From NCBI RefSeq assembly GCF_958298935.1, contig NC_084941.1, positions 17,706,001 to 17,770,000 of the forward strand: a DNA stretch of 64,000 bases, in the 5' to 3' direction. This stretch comes from Phragmites australis (Eukaryota; Streptophyta; Magnoliopsida; Poales; Poaceae). Of the stretch, positions 10,064 through 20,542 are shown piece by piece. The notes under the pieces were generated by a model. That model saw only the letters and a list, made by a program, of their open reading frames with translations, was not told where the DNA came from and did no database searches. Every line of letters begins with the position of its first letter. Within the stretch, counting starts at the first letter, position 1. A program made the translations under genes and the position numbers.

Positions 10064-11494
10064 ATGACTCCAAGTCAAGTGCTCAGCAAGATCACCGCCC
10101 ATGAGATGAGAATGAACATGAGGGTGGAAGCTTCTTCCTCATCTAACATCAAGAACTTTGCTCTCACAAGCAAGCAAGCTAAATGTCAACACATGAAGGC
10201 AAGGATGAGGAGACAAGAGCAAGAGTCAAGCTCAAGTGAAAATGGTGAAGATGAAGATGAAGATGAAGAGAGCTATGAAGAAGATGAGCAAAGCACCTCA
10301 AGCGATGAAGAGATGGATACCGAAGTGGCCAAGCTTATCTCACAAGTGGAGAAAAACATAAAGAAGATCAATGCCAAGATTGATCAACCAATCTCCATGA
10401 AGGACTTGATCAAAACAATTGATCATATTAAGAAGGAGAAGAAAAAAACTAAGAACAAGAGGAAGATAAGAGGAAGAGCCAAAGCATTCGCAAGCATAAG
10501 AAGATGGGTGAGTGATAATAAAGATTCAAGCTCAAGTGATGAGAGCATCATCATCCACTCCTCCAAGAGAATCTCTTCTTCAAGGTCATCATCACACAAG
10601 TCGTCTTGCAAGCCATCTCACAAGTGCATTATGGCCAAATGTATGGATAACGATGTAAGTGATGATGAAGCCGGTGAGGATTCTCCTTCCTATGATGAAG
10701 TCCTTCATTTAATCAATGAACAACAAAGTGCCTTTAAAAAGCAATCTAAAGAGCTTAAGAAATTCAATGCACTTAATAATATTCATGCTACATTTGTTTC
10801 TAATTATGAACAATTATTGTGCAAATTCAATTTGTTAAATAAGAAGCATGAAGAGCTTAAGGCTAAATTTGAGTATATTGAATCTCAAACTAAGGTCACA
10901 TTGAAGCAATCTACCTCCCTTTTTAATTACAATCCTAAGGTAGATACTTCCACTTCTTGTGATGATTTATTTGTTTTATCTAGCTCACCCCTTTGCAATG
11001 AGATTTGTGTTGAGAATATTGTTATAGAATAATTTAACGAACACATTGCACAAGAGAATGATGAGCTCAAGCAAGATGTGGAGAAACTCAAGGAGGATTT
11101 AGCGAGATTAAAGGGCAAAGGACATGTCCAACCTCCTCAAGATAACCATGCTTTCATGGTGAAGAAGCTTGAGGAGGGGTTAACCGTGACATGCTTCAAA
11201 TGCCATTAAGAAGACCACAAGTCCTTCTAATGCAAGCAAGTGAAGAAGGAGATCAAGAAAAATAAGAAGATGACAAACCTCTCTAACAAGACCTCCAACC
11301 TCTACACCAAGCCCAACTACAAGAACAAGATAAAGAGCAACCACTACAAGCTCAAGAAAAAGGAAAATGGCAAGGTGGTTGCACACATGGTTGTGAAGAA
11401 GGATAGGAGGTGGAACTAACCCATTTGGGTGCCCAAGGAAGTCATCACCAACATGAAGGGGCCCCAATCGATTTGGGTTCTAAAGAAGACTTGA
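10064..11494 (+). pseudogene. copia gag-like protein, broken
   Basis: One frame runs from the ATG at 10064 to a stop at 11492-11494 (477 codons) but carries internal stops at 11030-11032, within the zinc knuckle, and near 11417. The N-terminal third is acidic and Ser-rich (SSSSENGEDEDEDEE), then a Lys-rich segment, then CIMAKCMDNDVSDDE and a long coiled-coil-like stretch, as in Sirevirus Gag. The knuckle is CFKCH..DHKSF.CK, recognisable as CX2CX4HX4C but with two stops. Gag would package element RNA. The true start is probably missing, because the LTR joins just upstream. Confidence 0.7.
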
Positions 11495-12700
11495 ACTCCG
11501 AGGCGGCTTTGCGGATTTGAAGGTTTGGCTTACAAGATGAAGTGAAGATTCAAGCAAAGAAGCCAAGTATACAAGATTGACATATTAATGGAGGTCATGA
11601 TCATCATATACCTAAATCCCCATTCAAAGGTAAAAGAGGTAATGAAGCTAGATGCAAAATCCGTTCATTTATCGTAGCTCCTTTTACCTCAACTAGGATT
11701 GCATGTGCTTATTTCAATTTATTGCAATGTCTAATGTAGGTTTTCATATGGTATGTTGCTTTTATTTCTCTCTTATCCATGAGCAACCTACATGGTTTAT
11801 TAGTGGTAGGTTTTTTTTATGGCACTAGTTTTACATTTGATATCTTTTATGTGCCATGATCCAATCTATAGGATAAGTCCCTATTGTTATCAACAATAAG
11901 TGTATATATCTCACAAGTATTAAACACTTGTATGCACACATTTAGTGGGAGTATATCCTATAGGTTGTGATTTTAAGACTAAAAGTTGTTTCAAGTTGCA
12001 TCTCTTGTAGTCTCATGGAGCAATCAACATATCCCTGGAGGTATGCAATGCTCAAACACTTCAAGTTGGTATCATTGTCAAATCTTTGTTTATTTAAGCT
12101 ACCTCCATGCATAATATTTTGATATATTGTCTAGTTGTACATATGCTTCTTTCTCATCATATGTATGCTCACATATTGGGGGAGTTTAGACTATATTATG
12201 TGAGTTTCATGAATTATGATCCATATGCTTTTATAGTTTTCAATTGGTATCATTCTTGTGTAGCGTCAATATTGGTATCCCTACAATAGGTATCATTTTT
12301 AATTGGATCATGATTTGTGAAGCTCTCTCCTATGTTCTCTAATGTTTTTCACTTTAAGTTCAATATGTGCATATAGTCCTTTTTGAAATATTGTTGATAA
12401 AGGGGGAGAAGTTTTACGACCAAAGCAAGGAATGGGAGATGAACAATGAAGGGAGATTGTAGCAAGTGAAAGATACATGAAGGTTAACAAAGGGGGATAA
12501 GCTCTTGCTTAGGTCAAATCAAGGGAGAAAGTGGCAATGGAGAAAGGGGAGCCACAACAAAGGGGGACTAAGTGGTAAGAACATGCATCCAAGTAATGTG
12601 GTAAGACTTTGTGTTCATGTATGATCTCTACATTTTGAATCATTTGTTATTTTCCACTTGTTTTGGTTGTGTTATCATCAACCACCAAAAAGAGAGAGAT
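11495..12700 (+). other. Noncoding 3' region with repeated polypurine tracts
   Basis: No ORF of note. AAAGGGGGA tracts occur near 12398 (AAAGGGGGAGAAG), 12489 (AAAGGGGGATAAG) and 12558 (AAAGGGGGACTAAG), and a purine run AAAAAGAGAGAGAT ends at 12700 directly before the LTR. Multiple PPT-like copies upstream of the 3' LTR are a known hallmark of Sireviruses. Confidence 0.65.
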
Positions 12701-14087
12701 TGTAGCGAAAATGGCCCTCTTAGGCCATCATTATAATTTTGGTGATTAATGACAATATAGTCATATGGACTAATATGTATGTCAAGAATATATATTAGTA
12801 GGTCTCATCATGAAGAAGCCACCGAAGCTGGGATGAAGTTTGGTTGAATTGAAAAAAGTCCCTGGAGAAATGACTACACCGGATGGTCTGGTGCTTAGGG
12901 TATTTGCACTCAACGGAGCATCTCTATTAAAGGGGGACAGAGGGTTGCTTTGAAGATTTGTACACCAAAGCATATTTTCTAGAGAGGGTTGCATTGGCTC
13001 GACTGGCTGAGGATAACATACTGAATGGTCTGGCGATGAAGTGATGTGCACTAGAGAATACACTAGAGCAATTTACACAGAGAAGATGTTGGCTCGGATG
13101 GCTAAGGTATACTCACCAGAAAGTCCGATGATGAAGATGGAGTATACACCAGAGTATCCGGTGTTCACAGAGGTTTGAGTGGGGTTCCAACGGCTAGTTT
13201 GTGAGAGTGAACTCACCGGATGATACGGTGTTAGTACTACTGTTCTCACTGGATCATCCGGTGTTAACAGCTTTTTAGAGCCATTGGGTTAACGGCTAGT
13301 GCACGAGTTTGAAGCTATAAATACCCCTCCACTCAGTTATTTGTGTGAGCTAGAGTCCAGAGAAGTTCATATACATCTAAGAAAACATCCAAGCCACCAA
13401 AGTGCTAAAAGTGATCATCCAAGATAATTAAGCACAATATTAGTGAGTGATTAGTACTTATAAGCCTAGAGAGTGAGTTGCTAGGTGATTACTGTCTAGA
13501 GAGTGGATCAAGGAGTGATCCAATAGTATACCTCTTGGTACACTGGTACTTTGGAGTCTTGGTGACTCGTTGGCAAGCTTGTTGACCCTCCGACTTGGTG
13601 TGGAGCAGCGGTAAGGCGATTGTGCGGGGACGCAGAGACCCTTTCCTTTGTGACTCAAGCTTCGAAGTGATCGCAACGGCGTGGAACCGGAAGAGAGGCT
13701 AGTGGTGAGACCTTACCTTGGTGGTTTGGTGACTCATCCGGGTGGAGGCCTTGTCTTTGTGACTTGGTGGCACAAAGGCCGTGACCGGGTGCCGACCAGG
13801 AGAATATCATTTATTAAACTCCAACGTGGACTAGGGGTGCTATTTATGCCATCGATACCACAAGAAAAATCCTTGTGCTGAGTTTGCTCTCTCTACCTTA
13901 TTTACATTTCCGCATTTACTTGCAATTTACCTTCTTAGATAGGTTGCAAGCCCTTTGATCGGTAGAGTAGACAAACTAGATAAAATCTAGAGCATATTTA
14001 GATAGAAATTGATATATGTTTATCTTGTGTTCTTTTTAGAGCCAAAATAGTTTTAAGTGTCCTAATTCACCCCCTCTTGGGATATCA
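12701..14087 (+). repeat. 3' LTR of the Sirevirus-like element
   Basis: Begins TGTAGCGAAAATGGCC and includes ACACCGGATGGTCTGGTG-like units, a TATA box (CTATAAATA, about 13315-13323), and near its end 'CTAATTCACCCCCTC', a sequence typical of grass Sirevirus LTR ends. A stretch present in the left LTR (about 9560-9770) is missing here. ORFs within it have no similarity I can recognise. Confidence 0.68.
13315..13323 (+). promoter_or_regulatory. TATA box in the 3' LTR
   Basis: CTATAAATA followed about 30 bp downstream by a C/A-rich start-like region; in the expected position for an LTR promoter. The left LTR has lost this part, so it could only drive transcription outward, to the right. Confidence 0.45.
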
Positions 14088-14097
14088 CTGATCCCCT

Positions 14098-15174
14098 CAC
14101 TAATGGCTAACTCATTTGTGATGGGCTTTTAGTGACCCGTCACTAATGACTGGTCGGATCCTGAGTCATTGCTGGTCGGGTAAAAAATTCATAACATTTT
14201 TATACTAACTCAGATGAAAAAACTTTATATGAAAATTGTAGCTCTCGACAAGATATATAACTTTATAGTTGATCATTTTTTATTTGAAGCTATATAGTTG
14301 CACAAATAAATATATAAAGATTATCAAAGGAACCACACATAGAACTACAAACTAAAGTGTTAGATCTAGTGTAAAACTAGTAGGAATCATTAAAAAGACA
14401 CACATAGGGTCTCGAAGTTAAAAATTACAAATTCAATGATTTTTAGCGTGAGTTTGGTAACTCGGATTGATAAAATGTCTACGTAACACTAACTTTCAGA
14501 TGTAACACTATGTCACCAAAAACTTTCAGGCAAATCGGAGAAGATTAATTTTCGACGAAAAACTTCAGAGGTCCTCTCGAGGGTCTTCCGAGCCTTTTTT
14601 ATTCAAGAAAGGTATAGGTCTAAGAACATGTATTTTGTTTTGGATGCGCCTCCTCGTTAGCTTCGAAACTAGAGGTCAAACGTCAAAATCGGATTCCGTA
14701 TGCAAAAGTTATGGCTGTTTTACTGAATATTGCATGGGTTAGACACGAATATTTTCATACGGAGTTGGATGGAGACAAACTTTATATGAATATTATAGAA
14801 CTCAGCGGGATCTACAATTTTGTAGTTGACAAAATTTTCATTTAAGATCATTTAGCAAAATTATAACCATTGACGAAATTTGACATAATTAGTTATTAGT
14901 GATGGGTCATGGTTATAACGCGTTACTAATGATATTTGATAAAGAAGTTTAAAAGGATAAAATATCTAATTTTTATCATAACAAATATTCATCGGTCATT
15001 AGTGACGGGTTAAAATTATAACCCGTCGCTAATATTCAGTGATTAGTGACGGGTTGGTAACGAGTCACAGTTATGATCTGTTACTGAGTAACAGATACAT
15101 AACCCATCGCTAATGCCGATTATCACCCATCACTAATAACATTTTTTTACGCAGTCAAACTGATAATAATAGTG
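14098..15174. mobile_element. Possible short non-autonomous CACTA element
   Basis: The left edge reads CACTAATGGC and the right edge ATAATAGTG (inverted CACTATTAT). Both ends carry TTAGTGACGGGT / ACCCGTCACTAA motifs in both orientations, dense at 14120-14170 and 14890-15150. There is no coding capacity. The flanking triplets (CCT and GAT) do not match, so the ends or the classification may be wrong. Confidence 0.4.
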
Positions 15175-15339
15175 GATCACGTATTGATGTATTCGTTTAG
15201 TAGGCTTGGCTCAATAAGAAATCTTCCATGAGGGCTCACCTTCTGCATGCAGTCGAGAAAACACACGTCGGCACACCGCGCCAAAAGATTATGTATTCTA
15301 TATGATTAGTTCAATATCATTTAGGCAACAAAACACGTC

Positions 15340-15800
15340 CTATGTTTTGCCAGCCAAACACTGCATATGCACGAAAAAGAAAGGCGGACTGGGCCTTTGT
15401 CAGATTAACAGCTTCGCATGATCGTAGGAATGGCATAATCCAGATAGGCCGTGGGTCGACACAGGCACACCTTGGGATGCTATATAGACAAGCTCTTTGC
15501 GGCCTCTACGGAAGTAGTGTTGGGTGCCGGTCACAAGGCGAGGTTCTGGTCCGACAAAATGGCTCCAAAATGAGCCGCCAAAGGAATTGGCCCCCGAGCT
15601 TTACAAAATTGCCACTAGAAAAAACAGATCAATAGCAATGGAGCCGACAAATGACAAATGGATAAGGTCCATAAGAAGGCTGCATACGGGACAGTTCTTA
15701 AAAGAACTCATATTGCTTTGCCTACGTACAAGGAAGTTCAGCTTCAGGAGGGCCAAGCAGACATTTTTTTTCCGACTGACTAACCGTCAGTCACATAATT
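15340..15800 (+). pseudogene. LINE fragment, zf-RVT-proximal region
   Basis: The frame from about 15524 reads GPTKWLQNEPPKELAPELYK and then KWIRSIRRLHTGQFLKE, matching the segment after the reverse transcriptase of grass L1-like LINEs. Frameshifts break it into short pieces. The rest of the element is not adjacent, so this is an isolated relic. Confidence 0.55.
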
Positions 15801-16320
15801 TGTTAGCCCCAAAAATTTTTAATTTTTCTGACCTTTGGATGGTAATCCAACAACCCACGTTAACCTCTCTCCTGTAATATCTCATCGTCAACGTCATGAT
15901 CTATTTCCTCTTCGTTTATCTACGCCGCCTCTGTCCCGTTCCCCACCTAGCGTCCTGCCTCCTAACGCACCGCCTGCCTACCTCATCTCCGGTGGCTACC
16001 TCCACTGGATCCATCGACCATGATTCCCGCCTCCCTAGTTAACCAATGCATATCTCAACACCCCCGCCGCATGCCCTATCCACTAGCCATCCTCCATCAC
16101 CGTTGTGGGTACCGCCACCACCGTCGACTACTGGCCATCCAGACCAAGGGACAGCCAACATTGAACCCTAACCATAGGACCTAACCCAGCTGCGTGATCT
16201 CAAGAGGGAGCCAGGGAGGATGGAGATGAGCAGCCAAAGCTCACCAGAGAAGACAATGATGCCAACCCAAGCATGAATCTTCAACTCCATCTAACGGCAC
16301 GAAATTCGCATGATTTGGGA
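15801..16320. other. Unassigned, C-rich spacer
   Basis: Pyrimidine- and C-rich sequence (about 15900-16150). A short ORF at 15835-16023 has no recognisable content. No transposon ends seen. Confidence 0.3.
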
Positions 16321-16329
16321 GGAAAAATT

Positions 16330-18300
16330 CATGCGACAAATTTTTTTTTTAGAAAATGAAAACATATTCTAGCCTCACATCATGAGATACACCAGCATGG
16401 TTCGTTATTACACTATGTCAGCACAAGGCTGAAAATTCAAATGAGCAAATAATAGACCACATGATGCATGATATATCATCCAACACAAAGCCTATTGTTA
16501 AACCGTCACCCATTTTTGATGAAGAAGTCCATGGTGAAGGCCACCAATGCTTGGCACGCATTGTTGATATCCTACCTTTCTTGCACCTTCTATGACAATC
16601 TCCAATATCTTAGCCAATATGTACCTTTAGAAACCGCCTGCGTAAAGGATGTGGTTATCTTTTTATCGAAAACAATATTATTACAACATAGCCATGTAGT
16701 TCAACATAGATCGGCTAGTTTGACTAAGCTATTTTCTTATGTGCAAGACCTATAATCGCAAATCAAACCTCCATCATATGAGAGGTGCTCCTAGGAGCAT
16801 TTATACCTAGAGCAATTCTCACAGTCTGCCATATTGAACTAGCAAACTGGCAGTAAAAAGAGATATGTTGAAAGCTTTCATTATGGTCACAAAAGCTACA
16901 TTTCAGATTCCCGGCCCAATGACGTTTTGCTGTATTTTATGTTTAGGGGGAGCTTTAACATAGGATTTTGTGAGAAAAGGAAGTGGGTTGAATAATAATT
17001 CGTTGATACAATGATTGAACCAAAAAATGACTTTTCGTATATAATTTCCACTTAAAAATGCCCTTTTCATGAGATAAATTTACATTAACTAATTTACACC
17101 AACGATTGCTATGCAATTAGCTTGTCTCCTATAATCGGCCTGCAAAAGTAGATGTTGTATAGTACATCACCTCTACAACTGTGGCATTTCTTCTCCTAAT
17201 TAACCACATTGAACATTGATGGATATTTTTCGCTGAGGGGACTGTCAAGCCAAATGTCTTCCTAAATTCTTATTTGGGATCCATCCTATCTAGAATGTTA
17301 CACATTTTAGGAATTCATTCTTGACTTTCATGAGGCCTGATAAAAAATGAGAATCTTCTAGCTTGCCTTCTACTTGTGTGAGGGTTTTTATTATCTTAGA
17401 TACTTGTTTGAAAGCAGCTGTTGCCACATTTCATCTCATTCAATAGCCGATATAGCCATTTACTAAATAGACATATATTCTGGACCATGAGGTTATTTAT
17501 TCCTAGCCCTCCTTGGTCTTTTGGCTGGCACGTTATGTTCTATTCAGCAAGCCTATATTTCATTTTATGATTGCCATTTTGCCAAAAGAATCTAGACCTT
17601 AAATAATCTAGTCTTTTTAACACTCCTCACGGTATTTCGAAGAAATACATCACAAAACATAGGAAGGCTGCTAAGTACGGAGTTAATAAGACGTCCTGCA
17701 GTAGACATATGTTTACCTTTCTAGCTACTCAATTTCTTCTCAAATATTCTTTTACTCCCTTCCAATCAATATTCCTCAACCTTTTGTGATGTATCAAGAT
17801 GTCACTGTATCTAAATGGATATGAACCACTTACACAACCGAATAGTTGTGTCCTCAAAGTCCATAGTTTCGCATTACAAAATATTTCGCTTTTGTGAAAG
17901 TTGATTTTAAAGCAGAGAGTTGCTCGAAAGCACATAAAAGGAGCTTCATGTTTATTGCTTGCTCCAAGTTATGTTCCATGAATATAATGGTGCCGTCAGC
18001 ATATTACAAAATTGACAAGCCATTATCTAACAGGTGGGGTACCACTCTTATTATAATTTGCCTATCATTTTTGGCTCTTGATATTAGAATGGCAAGCATA
18101 TAAGCCATAATATTAAACAGTATTGGTGAGAGCGGATCTCCTTGTTCTAAACCTTTGTGTGTTTGGAAATAAGGACCACTGTCATCATTTAAATTGATCC
18201 CTACACTTCCACCTGTTACAAGGCACTCTATCCAGCCACATGATTTCTCAGAGAAACCTTTCATTCTTAGAGTTTGTTGTAGAAAGATACATGCGACAGT
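16330..18300 (-). pseudogene. LINE (L1-type) 3' half on minus strand, decayed
   Basis: Read on the minus strand, 18264-18004 encodes GGSVGINLNDDSGPYFQTHK and QGDPLSPILFNIMAYML, core reverse transcriptase motifs. The polymerase box at about 18003-17992 reads YADG instead of YADD and has a stop just before it. Downstream come a FxRYxDILIHHKRLRN-like segment (17935-17729) and a zf-RVT zinc finger near 16930-16780 (CSFCDHNESFQHISFYC). Many frameshifts. A T-rich run at about 16341-16350 fits the complement of a poly(A) tail, so the 3' end may be there. Confidence 0.65.
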
Positions 18301-18610
18301 TATGTACCAATTCCCTTTTTTAGTGTAAGATGAAATGTTTGGAAGTGGACAGCAAATGGAGTGTTCACCACCAAATCAACTTATGAAGTTCAGTTCCAAG
18401 GCTTATGTCCCCCATTCAACTTATGAAAAATCTAGAAAGTGAAAACTGGAAATAAATTTAAATTTTACTTTTGGGTGCTTCTGCAAGACAAGGTTTTAAC
18501 GGCCGATAATTGGGCAAGAATGGGTTGACCACATAATGGGGTCTGCAAGTTGTGTAACCAGGTGGACTAGGCAGGCAAACACATCTCTTTTGTTGTGCTT
18601 TTGCCCAGGA

Positions 18611-19511
18611 TAGAGATGGTAATGGGTTGGGTCAGATACGGGTAGGGAAAAACCATGTTCGACTCAAAACCCGCTAGCCTCAGCTTGCCCAAACATAAAA
18701 TGGTAAACTAGCAGAAACCACCATCCAAACACGCACCCATCGAGTCCTCATCAGGTTTCAGGTGCCCATCGGGTTCAGTTTAGCACTCGTGCATGGAGTC
18801 ACAGCCAGATCCCTCCCCGTCGCGGTGCCCTTTCCGCCATGCGGATCTGCAAGAGTGCCTTCCAGTGCCATTTTCCTTGGGTGGTTGGGTGCGCGCCGCG
18901 GAGAAGACACAGAGAGGGAGGTGGATCTGAGTTTGGGGGAAAAATGGAATAGATCTCGTGGTTTCCCTCATGCCCTGGTCATCGGAGAAGCAAGAGCAGG
19001 AATTGAGAAGCATGGGTGGCAGTGGCCTCATGGCCACATGCAGATGTCGGGGGGGGGGTGGATGGCGGGCCGCCGGACTCTGACGACAGGAGGTGGCAGT
19101 GCGTCGTTGGGTCCATCACACTGGGTGGGTCACCAGCCAGGCGAGAGGCAGGGGAGGAAGCCCTTCGCCTTCTTGGCATTCTTCCCGATGCCGGTGCCAC
19201 GGCTGCGGTGGTACCCAAGGTTGTAGCTGAAATATTAGAAGTTAGAGTCGTCGTTGCCCAAGGGGCTTAGGAACACACACAAAGAGAGAGGTAGGTGTGT
19301 TGGGCCGGTAGATGGGCTGGATTGTCTGAGTGGACAGTGGAGATTGAATGACTAGTATAAGAGTTCAATGGCACCCGACCCATGGGAGAATTCAGAAACC
19401 CGAGCCCGACCTAACCACCAGACCCGTTGGCAGAAAATTACACCCGAATCGAGACCCATCAAACATAGAACCCGTGGATACCGAAACCCATGGATTCAAT
19501 TACTATCCCTA
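18611..19511. mobile_element. Non-autonomous hAT-like element with 8-bp target duplication
   Basis: The ends form inverted repeats: TAGAGATGGTAATGGGTT on the left and, read inward from the right, TAGGGATAGTAATTGAAT. The flanking octamers are GCCCAGGA (18603-18610) and ACCCAGGA (19512-19519), 7 of 8 identical, the target length of hAT elements. It splits a LINE zf-RVT frame. The 901-bp interior has GC-rich ORFs (for example 18762-19226) but nothing like a hAT transposase, so it would need help from elsewhere. Confidence 0.75.
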
Positions 19512-19794
19512 ACCCAGGAACTATGGAATAAGGTACTGCAATGGCAAGGACTGCAACAACTGATACCATTAAATAGCCAAAAAAATACGAGTCCTTGTGA
19601 TCATGGTGGGATCAATCAGCAAAGGGATCCAGAGAGCATAAAAGAGAATTAGACGTCTCATCATCTAGACACAGTGGGACTTGTGGAAGGAGCGGAACAG
19701 AAGAGTTTTCAACAAGTCGGCATGTGTTGATGTTGTTCTAAACTTTATTAAGGGAGTCATTGCAAAAAGGGAAATAATGGTTACTAGGAGAGTT

Positions 19795-19901
19795 ATTTTT
19801 TTGGATAAAACAGGAGGAGCAAACCCCTACTGAGATTAAATTAAAAAACAAGAAAGTCCGTATAAAAGGGAAAACAAAGACAACAAGATCAGAGATTATT
19901 A
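19795..19901 (-). mobile_element. Short 5'-truncated LINE/SINE-type insertion with 14-bp target duplication
   Basis: The 14-mer TTACTAGGAGAGTT occurs at 19781-19794 and 19902-19915. The 107 bp between start with A followed by T7 and, read on the minus strand, end in GGTTTGCTCCTCCTGTTTTA plus an A run, resembling the 3' tail of the host LINE (GTGCTCCTACTTTTTGGTT). This is the pattern of target-primed reverse transcription. Confidence 0.72.
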
Positions 19902-20085
19902 TTACTAGGAGAGTTCATTAGATAATCGTTAGCCTGGATCTTCGTAGTCGTTGCTGCCCTCTCAGTGTATGTAGTCTCGGTTTGTTTAGTTTTTCCATGC
20001 CTCCTTTTCGGGCTTCTTGTACATAAAATCTCTCGCTTCTCTTCTTAATAGAGCGGTAGTGCTCCTACTTTTTGGTTAAAAAAGG

Positions 20086-20542
20086 GCAACCAGACACGTG
20101 CTATGCATCAAGCGGTGCACATTCGAGAACGGTGGAGCGGTGCTGCGCGTTTCCTCGCGGAGAATCTCCGTCCGTGGCTTTTCAGATGCATGGTGGCGCC
20201 AGAACGACGCAAGCCGGCCGGCCACCTTTTGCAGGGAAATTATTGGCGAGCAGAGATGCTTACCGGATGGCGACGGCCGGGCGGTGGAATCGCCGGGGCG
20301 AGCACGTCTGTTGTAGGCGTACAGGAGTATCGGTTGGGTCCTTTTCCCAGTGGGCCGAGATGGAGTTTCCGATTGGATTCCAGTTCAACTTTGCGTAGTA
20401 CGAGGGATGTGGTTCCCATGGAATGGAATAACCTTTGCGTCATTCTACGTCGTTATTGTGTTTTTGAACGCTTGCTCGGCCAAGTTAATTTGAGAAATAA
20501 TTAGTCATAATTTTAAGAACTTAGGTAAGAGCCTTATTATAT
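20086..20542. other. Unassigned, moderately GC-rich spacer
   Basis: Overlapping ORFs in several frames (20072-20504) without recognisable domains. No ends, splice sites or repeats that support a gene. It could be a relic of a promoter or exon. Confidence 0.25.

Larger units (their letters stand above)
9314..14087 (+). mobile_element. Non-autonomous Sirevirus-like Ty1/copia element (LTR-gag-LTR, no pol)
   Basis: Two related LTRs begin with TGTAGCGAAAAT at 9314 and 12701. Between them is only a broken gag-like frame and about 1.1 kb of noncoding DNA rich in polypurine tracts. No protease, integrase, RT or RNase H is seen. The left LTR is cut short and joins gag directly, so the primer-binding site and start of gag are missing. 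The right LTR seems to end near GGATATCA (14087). I find no matching target-site duplication (GTGGT before, CTGAT after), so the ends are approximate. Confidence 0.72.
18316..20085 (+). pseudogene. LINE 3' end (zf-RVT region and tail) on plus strand, interrupted
   Basis: 18340-18610 encodes remnants of a zf-RVT domain (KLCNQVD..GKHISFVVLL) and the frame resumes after 19512 (ELWNKVLQWQGLQQ). The 3' end near 20085 reads GTGCTCCTACTTTTTGGTT then A6. A 0.9-kb hAT-like element (18611-19511) and a 107-bp insertion (19795-19901) lie inside. It abuts the oppositely oriented LINE that ends near 18300. Confidence 0.55.

Noticed and set aside
18762..19270. 154-codon ORF and opposing ORFs
   Set aside because: They lie inside the hAT-like element, overlap in four frames and resemble no transposase; kept only as possible cargo.
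20072..20504. Three overlapping plus-strand ORFs as a possible gene
   Set aside because: No domain, no promoter or splice support, and several frames equally open.
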